Positions 24,699-33,254 are shown, numbered from the stretch's first letter. The stretch: DNA of 64,000 nucleotides from CAYNFS01 sp964396685 (GCA_964396685.1 CAYNFS010000002.1:26352-90351), one strand, 5' to 3'. The notes: generated from the letters alone by a model not told the origin. A program made the numbers and translations.

Positions 24699-25514
24699 AT
24701 GCGTCAATATCTTGATTTGCTTGATAAAGTAATGAAGGAAGGAATTGACCGTCCCGATCGGACAGGCACTGGCACGCGCGGGATTTTTGGTTACCAGATG
24801 CGTTTTGCCCTCTCGAAAGGTTTTCCAGTTCTCACCACGAAGAAAATTCACCTGAAGTCGGTAATTTACGAACTTTTGTGGTTTTTGCGGGGAGATACTA
24901 ATATCAAATGGCTTAATGATCACGGGGTAACCATTTGGGACGAGTGGGCGGACGAGAATGGAGAGCTCGGGCCTATCTACGGAAAACAGTGGACGGCGTG
25001 GGAAGGCAGGAACGGTGAAAGGATCAATCAGATTGCAAATGCGATAAACGAGATTAAAAGTAATCCTTATTCGCGACGCATAATCGTGAGCGGCTGGAAC
25101 GTCGCTGATTTGCAGAATCTGATCCGCGGCAAAAAGACGGCTCCGCCGCCGTGCCATACGATGTTTCAATTCTATGTTTCAGCAGACCGCAGACTGTCCT
25201 GTCAACTGTATCAGCGCAGTGCTGACATTTTTCTGGGCGTTCCTTTTAATATCGCGTCCTACTCGCTTTTGACGCTGATGATGGCCCAAGTAACAGGGCT
25301 TAAGCCTGGAGAATTTGTCCACACACTCGGAGATACTCACATTTACAGCAATCATTTTGAACAGGTGAAACTTCAGCTTTCACGAGAGCCACGCCCCTTG
25401 CCGACTATGAAGATAAATCCGGAAGTCCAAGATATCTTCGGTTTCAAATATGAAGATTTTGAGCTGGTAGGCTACGAGCCGCATCCAGGAATAAAAGCAC
25501 CAATTGCGATTTAA
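24699..25514 (+). CDS. thyA: Thymidylate synthase
   Basis: Methylates dUMP to dTMP using methylenetetrahydrofolate. Motifs: DRTGTGTRGIFG, ELLWFLRGDTN, the catalytic Cys in APPPCHTMFQFYV, LYQRSADIFLGVPFNIASYS, and HTLGDTHIYSNH. Length (271 aa) is normal. DHFR, which recycles the dihydrofolate it makes, is encoded immediately downstream. Confidence 0.97.
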   Translation: MRQYLDLLDKVMKEGIDRPDRTGTGTRGIFGYQMRFALSKGFPVLTTKKIHLKSVIYELLWFLRGDTNIKWLNDHGVTIWDEWADENGELGPIYGKQWTAWEGRNGERINQIANAINEIKSNPYSRRIIVSGWNVADLQNLIRGKKTAPPPCHTMFQFYVSADRRLSCQLYQRSADIFLGVPFNIASYSLLTLMMAQVTGLKPGEFVHTLGDTHIYSNHFEQVKLQLSREPRPLPTMKINPEVQDIFGFKYEDFELVGYEPHPGIKAPIAI

Positions 25515-25524
25515 TCAAGCCCCA

Positions 25525-26475
25525 ATGCCTATTTCCATCATCGCGGCGGTTGCCAAAAACGGCGTGATCGGCAAAGAAAACGCACTGCCCTGGTATTTGC
25601 CGGAGGATCTTAAAAGATTCAAAGAATTAACATCGGGCAAGACGGTGATGATGGGCCGCAAAACTTTTGAGTCAATCATGAAGCGAAATGGCAAGCCTTT
25701 GCCAAACCGCAAAAATGTCGTCATAACTAAGCAAGAAGATTATCCAGTGCCAGAGGGCGTTTTGGTCTATAACGACCTTAAAAAGGCGCTTCTGGATCTC
25801 AAGAGCGAGAATCTTTTTGTCATTGGCGGCGGGGAGATTTACCGGCAGACCATAGATGTCGCAGGAGTGCTTTATATCACCCATGTTGATCAGGAGATTG
25901 AAGGCGATGTCTATTTTCCAAAAATTGGCGAGACGAAATGGAAAAAAGTTTTGGAAGAAAGACGCGAAGGATTTAGTTTTGTAACATACATGCGAACGCG
26001 CGTTTGGACGCAAACTTTTGGGGTCGTAGGCGCAATTATAGAAAAAGAGGGAAGAATTTTACTCGTCAAAGAAGCGGATAAATGGCCGGATCCGGGAAAG
26101 TTTAGCCATCCTGCGGGCTGGATTGATGTTGGAGAGAATCCGATTGAAGCTTGCGCCAGAGAAGTAGCGGAGGAAACTGGTTTTGAATTTAAGCCCACGG
26201 CAATTCTTGGCATTTATTCGCTGGTTCAGAAAAATTTGTATGATGCTCGACTTGGCAGGCCGCATTCCATTAAAATTATTTTTCTTGGTGAAATAGGCAA
26301 AGAACAGAAAGAACTTCACGGGGAGACAGCAAGTGTGCATTGGTTTACGGCTGAAGAAATTTACGCAATGGACGGCAACACCTTGCGCGATGTGGATATC
26401 AAACAAATGGTCAAGGATTATTTAGCAGGGAAAAGATACCCTTTAGACATACTTACTCACACCGTTCAAGAATAG
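25525..26475 (+). CDS. folA: Dihydrofolate reductase fused to a Nudix hydrolase
   Basis: Residues 1 to about 155 are DHFR: IIAAVAKNGVIGKENALPWYLPEDLKRFK, VMMGRKTFESI, VIGGGEIYRQ. Residues about 165-316 are a Nudix domain with a complete box, GX5EX7REUXEEXGU: GWIDVGENPIEACAREVAEETGF. The DHFR half supplies tetrahydrofolate for ThyA. The Nudix half may clean up damaged or excess nucleotides, or act on a pterin diphosphate; the substrate is not shown by sequence. No stop or frameshift separates the halves. Start ATG 25525 is preferred over TTG 25504, which overlaps thyA. Confidence 0.92.
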   Translation: MPISIIAAVAKNGVIGKENALPWYLPEDLKRFKELTSGKTVMMGRKTFESIMKRNGKPLPNRKNVVITKQEDYPVPEGVLVYNDLKKALLDLKSENLFVIGGGEIYRQTIDVAGVLYITHVDQEIEGDVYFPKIGETKWKKVLEERREGFSFVTYMRTRVWTQTFGVVGAIIEKEGRILLVKEADKWPDPGKFSHPAGWIDVGENPIEACAREVAEETGFEFKPTAILGIYSLVQKNLYDARLGRPHSIKIIFLGEIGKEQKELHGETASVHWFTAEEIYAMDGNTLRDVDIKQMVKDYLAGKRYPLDILTHTVQE

Positions 26476-26530
26476 TAAGACAAATTTGAGCAAACTTCTG
26501 ACGATCGTCAGAAGTCTGTCGCGCAATGGG

Positions 26531-26565
26531 TTGACTTTGACGTTTGGTTAAAGTAGTATTGTAAT
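26531..26565 (+). promoter_or_regulatory. Two overlapping promoters for the ncRNA
   Basis: TTGACT (26531-26536) with TAGTAT (26554-26559), and TTGACG (26537-26542) with TGTAAT (26560-26565), both at 17-bp spacing. A perfect palindrome (ACTTCTGACGA/TCGTCAGAAGT, 26494-26515) lies just upstream and may end the dTMP operon or bind a protein. Confidence 0.75.
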
Positions 26566-26571
26566 CGGCAC

Positions 26572-26846
26572 GGAAACAACGACGATCAGGGCCGCAGTTG
26601 CCCGGGATTGGGGGACTCGAATCCCCACGTCGGTCCTGCTGTGGACTCGTCTTGCAAAGATTAGGTGCGAGGCTTAGAAGCAGTAACTCCGGTTGCTGTG
26701 GAGCCGCCGATGAAAAAACACCCTTGATAAGTTGACCCCGTTGTGCGAGGCATCGCCTTTCTGGGCGATGAAAAGTCGCCGCGGCTTGGTAAGGATTGCG
26801 TGCTAGGGGATAGTCAGCTCTACGGATGAGTTGACATCCCCTTTTT
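26572..26846 (+). ncRNA. Unassigned structured ncRNA of about 275 nt
   Basis: There is no good ORF between DHFR and prfB, but there are a strong promoter, several stable hairpins and a terminator. Hairpins: GACGA (26580-26584)/TCGTC (26648-26652) enclosing GCAG/CTGC and a T-arm-like GGGG-GACTCGAAT-CCCC; GGCT (26671)/AGCC enclosing GCAGTAAC-TCCG-GTTGCTGT (26680-26699); and CATCGCC-TTTCT-GGGCGATG (26751-26770). It does not show the conserved RNase P, SRP RNA or tmRNA blocks. The identity is open. Confidence 0.65.
26805..26846 (+). terminator. Terminator of the ncRNA
   Basis: AGGGGATaGTCAgCTC (26805-26820) pairs with GAGtTGACATCCCCT (26828-26842), followed by TTTTT. Confidence 0.88.
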
Positions 26847-26865
26847 CATTTATTTTTTACGATAT

Positions 26866-26894
26866 TTGTAGCGCGCCGATTTATCGGCTATAAT
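26866..26894 (+). promoter_or_regulatory. prfB promoter built on a family E repeat, leaderless start
   Basis: TTGTAG (26866-26871), a 17-bp spacer made of the repeat's GCCGATTTATCGGC, and TATAAT (26889-26894). The ATG at 26901 is 6 nt after the -10, so the mRNA should start at or next to the ATG. Confidence 0.75.
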
Positions 26895-26900
26895 GACAAT

Positions 26901-27990
26901 ATGCACGATGCAACATTGTTTAACCGAATTTCTGAATTAAAATCCGCGGTGGCGGGTTTACGGGGGCGGCTTTGAGCTGCCTCAAAAACGGCAGAAAATT
27001 CTGGAAATTGAGGACGAGATGGCCAATCCTGATTTTTGGAAGGATTACGTTCACGCTAACGAAAAAACGAAAGAACTCAAGAACTTAAAGACACAGGTTG
27101 AATTTTGGGAAAAGCTGGAAACGGACATAAATGATTTGGAAGCGCTCGCAACCTCACCCCAACCCTCTCCGAAAGCGGAGAGGGAGTTATATGGGATATT
27201 TGAGGATATACGTAAACGGTATGAAGAGGCGAGAATAGGGACATTTTTGAGCGAAAAATACGACGATCATGACGCGATTATTTCTATCCACAGTGGGGCA
27301 GGCGGCCTGGACGCCCAGGATTGGGCTGAAATGCTTTTGCGCATGTATTTGAGGTTTTGCGAAAAAAGGCACTTCAAAGCTCAAATCTTTGAGCAAAACC
27401 GCGACCCGGAGGGCGGAATCAAAAGCGCCACTTTTGAAGTCACAGGGCAATACGCATACGGCTTTCTCAAAAGCGAAGCGGGGGTACACCGCCTGATCAG
27501 ACTTTCGCCTTTTAATCCCGCGCATACGCGCGAAACGTCATTTGCTTTAGTTGAAGTTTTACCGGCGCTTGAAACCCAAGAAGAAGTGCAACTTGACCCC
27601 AAGGATCTCAAAATTGAAACCAAGACCGCGCGCGGACACGGAGGGCAGTCGGTAAATACGACCTACTCTGCTGTCAGAGTAACCCATATTCCCACTGGTA
27701 TCACGGTTTCCATTCAGAACGAACGAAGCCAAACGCAAAATAAAGAACAGGCGCTTAAAATTCTCAAGGCAAAGCTAAAGAAATTAGGAGAAGAAAAACA
27801 GGTTGAAGAAAAACTTAAGCTTCGCGGGGAATTCAAAAGCGCGGAATGGGGCAACCAAATTAGGAGCTATACCCTACATCCTTATAAGCTGGTCAAGGAC
27901 CACAGGACGGGATATGAGAGCTCTGATGTTGACTCCGTGCTCAACGGAAAGTTAGATGAGTTTATAGAGAAATATTTGGAAACCAAATGA
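26901..27990 (+). CDS. prfB: Peptide chain release factor 2 with programmed +1 frameshift
   Basis: RF2 reads UGA and UAA. Translation starts at 26901 and meets an in-frame TGA as codon 25 (26973-26975) after CTT. A purine-rich internal Shine-Dalgarno-like CGGGGGCGG precedes it, and the +1 frame continues as ELPQKRQKI through 27990. This is the classic RF2 autoregulation site. Downstream are the SPF decoding tripeptide (RLSPFNPAHTRETSF) and the GGQ loop (ARGHGGQSVNTT). A translated family D repeat (ATSPQPSPKAERE) lies at about residues 82-96 of the shifted protein. Total about 362 aa. Confidence 0.95.
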
Positions 27991-28670
27991 TAAAGTTTGA
28001 TCACTTAACCAAAGTTTATTCCAAAGGAGTCACGGCGCTTCATGATATTGACTTTGAGATCAGACGCGGCGAGTTTATTTCAATCGTCGGCCGTTCGGGA
28101 GCCGGAAAATCCACCTTATTGCGTCTTCTGATTCGTGAAGACTATCCGACGCACGGTACCATATACATTGAGGATGTGGATATTTCTAAAATTCGGGCGC
28201 AGGATATTCCGTATCTGCGGCGCAAAATTGGCGTGGTTTTTCAGGATATAAAACTCTTGCCGAGCCGGACCGCTTTCGAGAATGTGGCTTTTGCCATGGA
28301 GGTAGGAGGCGTGGCGAGAGCCGACATAGAAAGCCAAGTGCCCGAGATTTTGGATCTGGTTGGCCTCGCTGACAGGGCGAGTGCTTTTCCGAACCAGCTT
28401 TCCGGAGGTGAACAGCAGCGCATCGCAATAGCAAGAGCCCTGGCTCACCGCCCCGTGCTCTTTTTGGCAGACGAGCCGACCGGCAATTTGGATGAGGCCA
28501 ACGCTATGGAAATTTTGGAAATTTTGAGAAAAATCAATGAACTTGGCACGACGGTCGTCCTGGCGACTCACGCCAAAAACCTCGTTGACAAGATGAAAAG
28601 ACGGGTCATTGTGCTTGATCATGGAGAGGCGGTGTCAGATACGCCGCAGGGCCGGTATAAATTAACTTAA
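27987..28670 (+). CDS. ftsE: Cell division ATP-binding protein FtsE
   Basis: ABC-type ATPase that with FtsX controls peptidoglycan hydrolases at the septum. Walker A GRSGAGKSTL, Q-loop VFQDIKLLP, signature LSGGEQQRIAIARAL, Walker B VLFLADEPTGNLD, H-loop ATHAKN. 227 aa, normal. The ATG overlaps the prfB stop (ATGA). Confidence 0.95.
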   Translation: MIKFDHLTKVYSKGVTALHDIDFEIRRGEFISIVGRSGAGKSTLLRLLIREDYPTHGTIYIEDVDISKIRAQDIPYLRRKIGVVFQDIKLLPSRTAFENVAFAMEVGGVARADIESQVPEILDLVGLADRASAFPNQLSGGEQQRIAIARALAHRPVLFLADEPTGNLDEANAMEILEILRKINELGTTVVLATHAKNLVDKMKRRVIVLDHGEAVSDTPQGRYKLT

Positions 28671-28677
28671 AAGACGA

Positions 28678-29592
28678 ATGGGAAGAATCACTTTTTACCG
28701 CATACTCAAAAACGGATTTTTGAATTATTGGCGCAATTTCTGGCTGTCCGTGGCGGCCACCGCGATCATGGTCATAACGCTTTTTATCATCAGCAGTCTT
28801 TTGGTCATAAATGCTCTCGCCAATGTGTCGCTTGCGACATTGAAAGAGAAGGTTGATATCAGCATTTACTTTAAATCAACCACATCAGAAACAACGATCG
28901 CACAAATTCAAAAACAAGCAGAGTTTTTGCCGGAAATCAGGTCCATAGTTTATATCCCCCCTGTTGAGGCCAGAGAAAAATTCAAGGAACTTCACAAAGA
29001 TGAGCCTTTACTCATCGAATCAGTCGAGCAGTTTTCCGAGGAGGAAAATCCTTTTCCGGCGTCTTTTGCCATCCGGGTAAATGAACTTTCGGACTATTCA
29101 AAAATCATCAATCTTTTCCAGGATCAAAAATTTACGCCTTTTGTAAAAAAAATCACGGATAAAAGAGACATTGTTGATAGATTAAACCGCATAATTCAGG
29201 GTATTAGAAAATTTGGTGTGGGGCTTACGACAGTTTTCTCAGCTTTGACGATTCTTGTGATGTTTAACACCATCAGGCTTACCATCTATAATCGCCGCGA
29301 AGAAATTGAAATTATGCGCTTGGTCGGCGCTTCTAACTGGTTTATCCGAGGTCCGTTCGTGATGGAGGGCATATTATACGGCATTGTCGGAACGATAATT
29401 ACCTCCCTGCTTTTGTACCCATTGCTCTTTATTTTGACTCCAAAAATTTCCGGCTTTTTGGAGCTTGATCTGGCTCAATTCAATCTCGTAGGGCTTAATT
29501 TTTGGCTGCTCTTTGGCATCCAGCTTATACTCGGGGTCGTTTTGGGGATTATCTCTTCACTGATCGTCATCCGAAAATACTTAAAAATTTAG
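28678..29592 (+). CDS. ftsX: Cell division protein FtsX
   Basis: Membrane partner of FtsE: one N-terminal transmembrane helix (about residues 20-45), an extracytoplasmic domain (about 50-165), then three helices in the FtsX permease region (MFNTIRLTIYNRREEIEIMRLVGASNWFIRGPF). 304 aa. It follows ftsE after 7 bp. Confidence 0.94.
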   Translation: MGRITFYRILKNGFLNYWRNFWLSVAATAIMVITLFIISSLLVINALANVSLATLKEKVDISIYFKSTTSETTIAQIQKQAEFLPEIRSIVYIPPVEAREKFKELHKDEPLLIESVEQFSEEENPFPASFAIRVNELSDYSKIINLFQDQKFTPFVKKITDKRDIVDRLNRIIQGIRKFGVGLTTVFSALTILVMFNTIRLTIYNRREEIEIMRLVGASNWFIRGPFVMEGILYGIVGTIITSLLLYPLLFILTPKISGFLELDLAQFNLVGLNFWLLFGIQLILGVVLGIISSLIVIRKYLKI

Positions 29593-29593
29593 A

Positions 29594-30064
29594 ATGAAAC
29601 TTATTCTTTTCCGAGACACCAAGGGTTTAGGGAAGCGAGGGGAGATTGTCGAAGTTTCAAACGGCTACGCCCGCAATTATTTAATTCCCAAAAAAATGGG
29701 GGTTTTGGCGACTGATGAGGTTATCAAATCTGTGGAAAAGCAGGCCGGCTTGCGGGTAAAAAAAGAGCATGAACTAGGAAAGCAAGCCGCGAAGTTTGCC
29801 CAAAAGATCGGCAAAAAAATCTTTGAATTCCCCTTGCCGGCTGATGAAAAAGGCCATTTATACGCCGGCTTGAAAGAGGCTCAAATCTTAGCTAAAATCA
29901 GGGAGGGCATAAAGCTGCCTTTCGATCTAGACGCAAAACTTGTGGATTATTTATCGCTTAAAACCACAGGAACTCATAAAGTCAGTCTTGACTTGGGGGG
30001 CGACGTAGTTCAAATAGATATTGTTATCTTAGCGGCTAATGAAAAAAGGACAAAAGAAACATAG
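29594..30064 (+). CDS. rplI: 50S ribosomal protein L9
   Basis: The N-terminal RNA-binding domain KLILFRDTKGLGKRGEIVEVSNGYARNYLIP is diagnostic. A long helix and a C-terminal domain follow (156 aa). L9 is missing in several CPR lineages such as Microgenomates, so it is useful for placement. Its 3' end overlaps pyrG by 26 bp. Confidence 0.95.
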   Translation: MKLILFRDTKGLGKRGEIVEVSNGYARNYLIPKKMGVLATDEVIKSVEKQAGLRVKKEHELGKQAAKFAQKIGKKIFEFPLPADEKGHLYAGLKEAQILAKIREGIKLPFDLDAKLVDYLSLKTTGTHKVSLDLGGDVVQIDIVILAANEKRTKET

Positions 30065-31703
30065 TCCAAAATTTATTTTTGTTTCCGGCGGCGTAATTTC
30101 CGGGATCGGCAAGGGCATTACCACTGCTTCCATTGCCGCCATTTTAAAATCAAAAGGGTACAAGGTCTCCCCGATCAAAGTTGACATGTACCTCAATCAG
30201 GACGCGGGCACTATCAGACCGCAGGAACATGGGGAAGTTTTTGTGACTTTGGATGGGATTGAGACGGATCAGGACGTCGGACACTATGAGAGATTTATTG
30301 ATGAGGCGATTCGGCGGACGAATTATATAACAACGGGACAGATTTATGCGGAGGTTTTGAGGGCCGAGCGAGCCTTTGAATACAGAGGCGAGGATGTAGA
30401 GGCCATTCCTCATGTCACGGACGAAATAATCCGTCGTTTTTACATAGCCGCCAAAGGATATGATATTTGCATTATTGAGCTGGGCGGAACGGTAGGCGAG
30501 TATCAAAATGCCATTTTCTTTGAAGCGGCCAGAATTTTAAGGCTGCGGCATCCGCACGATGTGATTCACATTCACGTTGCTTATCTGCCGATACCGGCCT
30601 ACTTGGGCGAGATGAAATCAAAACCCGTGCAGCAGTCGGTGCGAACGCTTAACTCAATGGGAATTCAGCCGGATGTCATTGTGGGACGCAGCGAAGTAAC
30701 GATAGACGACCGTCGCAAAGAAAGGGTCGCTCTCTTCTGCAATGTCGATAAGAAAGCGGTTTTATCCAATCCCGATGTTTTGAGCATTTACGAGGTCCCC
30801 GTAATACTAGAAAAGCAGCAAGCCGGCGAGATTGTTCTTGAGAAACTCGGTCTGCGGCCGAAGAAACGAGATTTGAACCTGTGGCGCAATCTTGTTCGCA
30901 AAATCAAAAATCTCAAAAAAGAAGTAAATATCGCCGTGGTCGGAAAATACTTCGGCGTAGGCAGTTTCCAGCTGTCTGATGTCTATGTTTCGGTGATTGA
31001 GTCGCTCAAACACGCCGCCTGGGCCAATAATGTTAATGTTAAACTTCATTGGATTGATGCTGAAAGAATCGAAAGTGAAGGCGCTGGAAGAATATTAGAA
31101 AAATTCGACGGCATTGTCGTCCCCGGAGGCTTTGGCAAACGCGGAACAGAAGGGATGATCAAGACAATAAAGTTTGCCAGAGAAAACAAAATACCGTATT
31201 TGGGGCTGTGTTACGGCATGCAGATGGCGACAATTGAATTTGCAAGACACGTCGCAGGACTCAAAAACGCCAACACTACCGAAATTGACGACGACAACCC
31301 CCATCCAATAATCCATATCATGCCCGATCAGGAAAAAAAGCTGCTGCGCCGCGAATACGGAGGCACGATGCGTTTAGGCGGCTGGGAATGCATCATCAAA
31401 CGCGGCACCGTTACAGAGCAGGCTTATCTTAAGGCGGGACGGATCAAAAAGAACGGCCGCGCGAAAATAGTCGAGCGCCACCGCCACCGCTATGAATTCA
31501 ACAACAAATACCGTCAGCCGTTAGAAAAAGCCGGCATGGTAATTGCCGGCACCACTCCAGACGGCCGTTTAGTGGAAATTATAGAGCTTGCCGGCCATCC
31601 GTTTTTTGTAGGCACGCAGTTTCATCCCGAATTTCAATCCCGTCCGCTTGCTCCGCATCCTTTGTTCGCGGGGTTTATTAAGGCAAGTATCAAAACACAA
31701 TAG
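30039..31703 (+). CDS. pyrG: CTP synthase
   Basis: Makes CTP from UTP with glutamine. The synthetase domain starts FIFVSGGVISGIGKGITTASI and contains KVDMYLNQDAGTIRPQEHGEVFV. The class I glutamine amidotransferase domain has GLCYGMQMA (catalytic Cys) and FHPEFQSRP (catalytic His-Glu). 554 aa, complete. A second, decayed copy of its last about 24 codons lies at 32342-32434, beyond a toxin-antitoxin pair. Confidence 0.97.
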   Translation: MKKGQKKHSPKFIFVSGGVISGIGKGITTASIAAILKSKGYKVSPIKVDMYLNQDAGTIRPQEHGEVFVTLDGIETDQDVGHYERFIDEAIRRTNYITTGQIYAEVLRAERAFEYRGEDVEAIPHVTDEIIRRFYIAAKGYDICIIELGGTVGEYQNAIFFEAARILRLRHPHDVIHIHVAYLPIPAYLGEMKSKPVQQSVRTLNSMGIQPDVIVGRSEVTIDDRRKERVALFCNVDKKAVLSNPDVLSIYEVPVILEKQQAGEIVLEKLGLRPKKRDLNLWRNLVRKIKNLKKEVNIAVVGKYFGVGSFQLSDVYVSVIESLKHAAWANNVNVKLHWIDAERIESEGAGRILEKFDGIVVPGGFGKRGTEGMIKTIKFARENKIPYLGLCYGMQMATIEFARHVAGLKNANTTEIDDDNPHPIIHIMPDQEKKLLRREYGGTMRLGGWECIIKRGTVTEQAYLKAGRIKKNGRAKIVERHRHRYEFNNKYRQPLEKAGMVIAGTTPDGRLVEIIELAGHPFFVGTQFHPEFQSRPLAPHPLFAGFIKASIKTQ

Positions 31704-31725
31704 CAATACTAGGGAATAACGTGCC

Positions 31726-32037
31726 ATGGAAGTTAGAATTGAAGAGCAAGTGCGGCGTTTGATCTTTTCAGTTCAGCCGAGTACTGCCGCCAAAATCTGG
31801 CGTACCATTGATTTACTCAAAGAATTTGGACAACGGCTCAGTATGCCACACTCCAAAAAAGTCGCTTATAAACTTTTTGAATTGAGAATTAGGGGCCAGC
31901 AAGAAATCCGCATTTTTTATTGTTTTTTCCGTGGATGTGCTTATCTTCTTCATGCCTTTGTCAAAAAGTCAAAAAAGACTCCGAAAAGAGAATTGGAAGC
32001 CGCGTTAAAAATGATAACAGACTTGACAGGAATATAA
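31726..32037 (+). CDS. RelE/HigB-like toxin (phage-derived Gp49-like)
   Basis: A 103-aa basic protein with the RelE-fold pattern AAKIWRTIDLLKEFG, KKVAYKLFELRI, QQEIRIFYCFFRGCAYLLHAFVKKSKKTPKRELEAALKM. The HAFxKKxxKTP-x2E-x2A signature is typical of HigB-like toxins that cleave mRNA on the ribosome. The XRE antitoxin follows, the usual HigBA order (toxin first). It begins 22 bp after pyrG. Confidence 0.86.
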   Translation: MEVRIEEQVRRLIFSVQPSTAAKIWRTIDLLKEFGQRLSMPHSKKVAYKLFELRIRGQQEIRIFYCFFRGCAYLLHAFVKKSKKTPKRELEAALKMITDLTGI

Positions 32038-32052
32038 CATATACGTTATGCT
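32023..32052 (+). promoter_or_regulatory. Internal promoter for the antitoxin
   Basis: TTGACA (32023-32028), an 18-bp spacer, TATGCT (32047-32052). It overlaps the toxin stop codon, so the antitoxin can be made alone. The ATG is 8 nt after the -10. ATAACATATACGTTAT between and around the boxes is a near-palindrome, a possible operator. Confidence 0.72.
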
Positions 32053-32060
32053 ATAAACAT

Positions 32061-32339
32061 ATGAAATTTTACGATTACGAGAAACTTAAGAGACAAGCAC
32101 TGAGGGTTAAAAGGGTCAAGCGAGCCTATGATGCCCTTGAACCGGAATTTGAGGTTATAAGGATGATCATAAAAAAGCGAATAGCAAAGCGGCTTACTCA
32201 AGCAGAATTGGCTAGAAGAATTGGCACAAAGCAGTCGGCCGTGTCTCGCCTCGAGCAAGGGACATACAATCCGTCGCTTCGATTCTTGCAGAAAGTGGCT
32301 GACGCGCTTGATGCAAAATTTGAAATTTCATTTTCCTAA
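32061..32339 (+). CDS. XRE-family antitoxin (HigA-like)
   Basis: A 92-aa protein with a helix-turn-helix: RLTQAELARRIGTKQSAVSRLEQGTYNPSLRFLQKVADAL. The N-terminal extension (residues 1-40) is long and charged, as in antitoxins that wrap the toxin. It is paired with the toxin at 31726. Its stop is immediately followed by a pyrG 3'-end remnant. Confidence 0.88.
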   Translation: MKFYDYEKLKRQALRVKRVKRAYDALEPEFEVIRMIIKKRIAKRLTQAELARRIGTKQSAVSRLEQGTYNPSLRFLQKVADALDAKFEISFS

Positions 32340-32341
32340 AT

Positions 32342-32434
32342 TTACACCCCGAATTACAACCCCACCCCCTAAGACCCTATCTGCTCTTTGCGGGATTCAT
32401 TAAAGCGTGCATGAGGACTACTAGAAGCGACTAA
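32342..32434 (+). pseudogene. Remnant of a CTP synthase C-terminus
   Basis: Read from 32342 the frame gives LHPELQPHPLRPYLLFAGF then IKAC, matching the pyrG end FHPEFQSRPLAPHPLFAGF then IKAS, including the catalytic HPE. It has no start and ends at TAA 32432-32434. Nucleotide identity to the intact end is only moderate, so this is an old or foreign copy. Confidence 0.75.
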
Positions 32435-32486
32435 AGATGGACATGTGTGAAGTATAATTAATAAGTTTTAAAAAGGAGTTCATTAC

Positions 32487-33254
32487 ATGCCAGAGAGTGA
32501 ATACACACCTGCACCAAAAGAAATAAGGGAGGCTGAAGAATCCCTGGAACCCTGGCAGGCCGCCATGACAAGGGCGAAGTGGGATGTCATGTCTCACGCC
32601 CAGGATTTTACGGCCGCAGGGGTGAGTCAAGAGCAAATTGAGAAGGCGGCAGAATTGGCTGGGGAGCGAGCAAAATTGGAATTTGAGCAAAAACAAAAAG
32701 AAGACCCTTATCGAAGAGTTGCTCAAATTATAGAAGATGCTGCAGAAACCTTAGAGGAAAAAAAGTGGGCTGAGGCTATGATCCATATATTAGAACAGCA
32801 TAGGACAAGTCTAATAAATGCCGCACGAACGACCAATTCCATGGAGAAAACAGGTAAAGAGTTGGCCCTCGCGCTTATGTGGAACGATCAGTCCAGACTC
32901 GAGGTGGACCAGCGCCCTCATACCAATGAGTATCAAAGTGTAGTTAGAATTATGCCTCATAGCGTAACTAGTCAATATTATGAGCCTCCGCCCGAAAAAT
33001 TTTTTGAACGGGTAGTGAGAGGCCTTAGGGCCTTAGAACCAAACAAGCCTCTTGAGTCACTAAAATCATTACCCAAAACCCCGGCTAAACTAGGCCAAGC
33101 GCGTTACTACGAATCTTTCAATGTAGCAATTGATCTACCTACCTCAATTGAGGGCGTTAGATTAGATGTTTGTTTAGGTATACAAAAAGAAATCCTCGTC
33201 AAAATGGATATGGAACGGGTGAGACAGATAATCCATTTTCCCGAGTCCGCTTAG
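32487..33254 (+). CDS. Unknown soluble protein, 255 aa
   Basis: No family recognised. The first half is highly charged and helical (EPWQAAMTRAKWDVMSHAQDF, then an E/K/A-rich probable coiled coil to about residue 115). The second half is more globular. It has no signal peptide or membrane helix. It has a strong Shine-Dalgarno (AAAAGGAG) and a TATAAT (32453-32458) with no clear -35. It lies just after the toxin-antitoxin/pyrG remnant region and converges with rpmA (8 bp apart), so it may be part of the same accessory segment. Confidence 0.7.
   Translation: MPESEYTPAPKEIREAEESLEPWQAAMTRAKWDVMSHAQDFTAAGVSQEQIEKAAELAGERAKLEFEQKQKEDPYRRVAQIIEDAAETLEEKKWAEAMIHILEQHRTSLINAARTTNSMEKTGKELALALMWNDQSRLEVDQRPHTNEYQSVVRIMPHSVTSQYYEPPPEKFFERVVRGLRALEPNKPLESLKSLPKTPAKLGQARYYESFNVAIDLPTSIEGVRLDVCLGIQKEILVKMDMERVRQIIHFPESA

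Noticed and set aside
26572..26846. Assignment of the ncRNA to RNase P, tmRNA, SRP RNA, 6S or raiA
   Set aside because: The conserved RNase P, SRP and tmRNA blocks are not seen; 6S and raiA cannot be judged by eye. Left unassigned.
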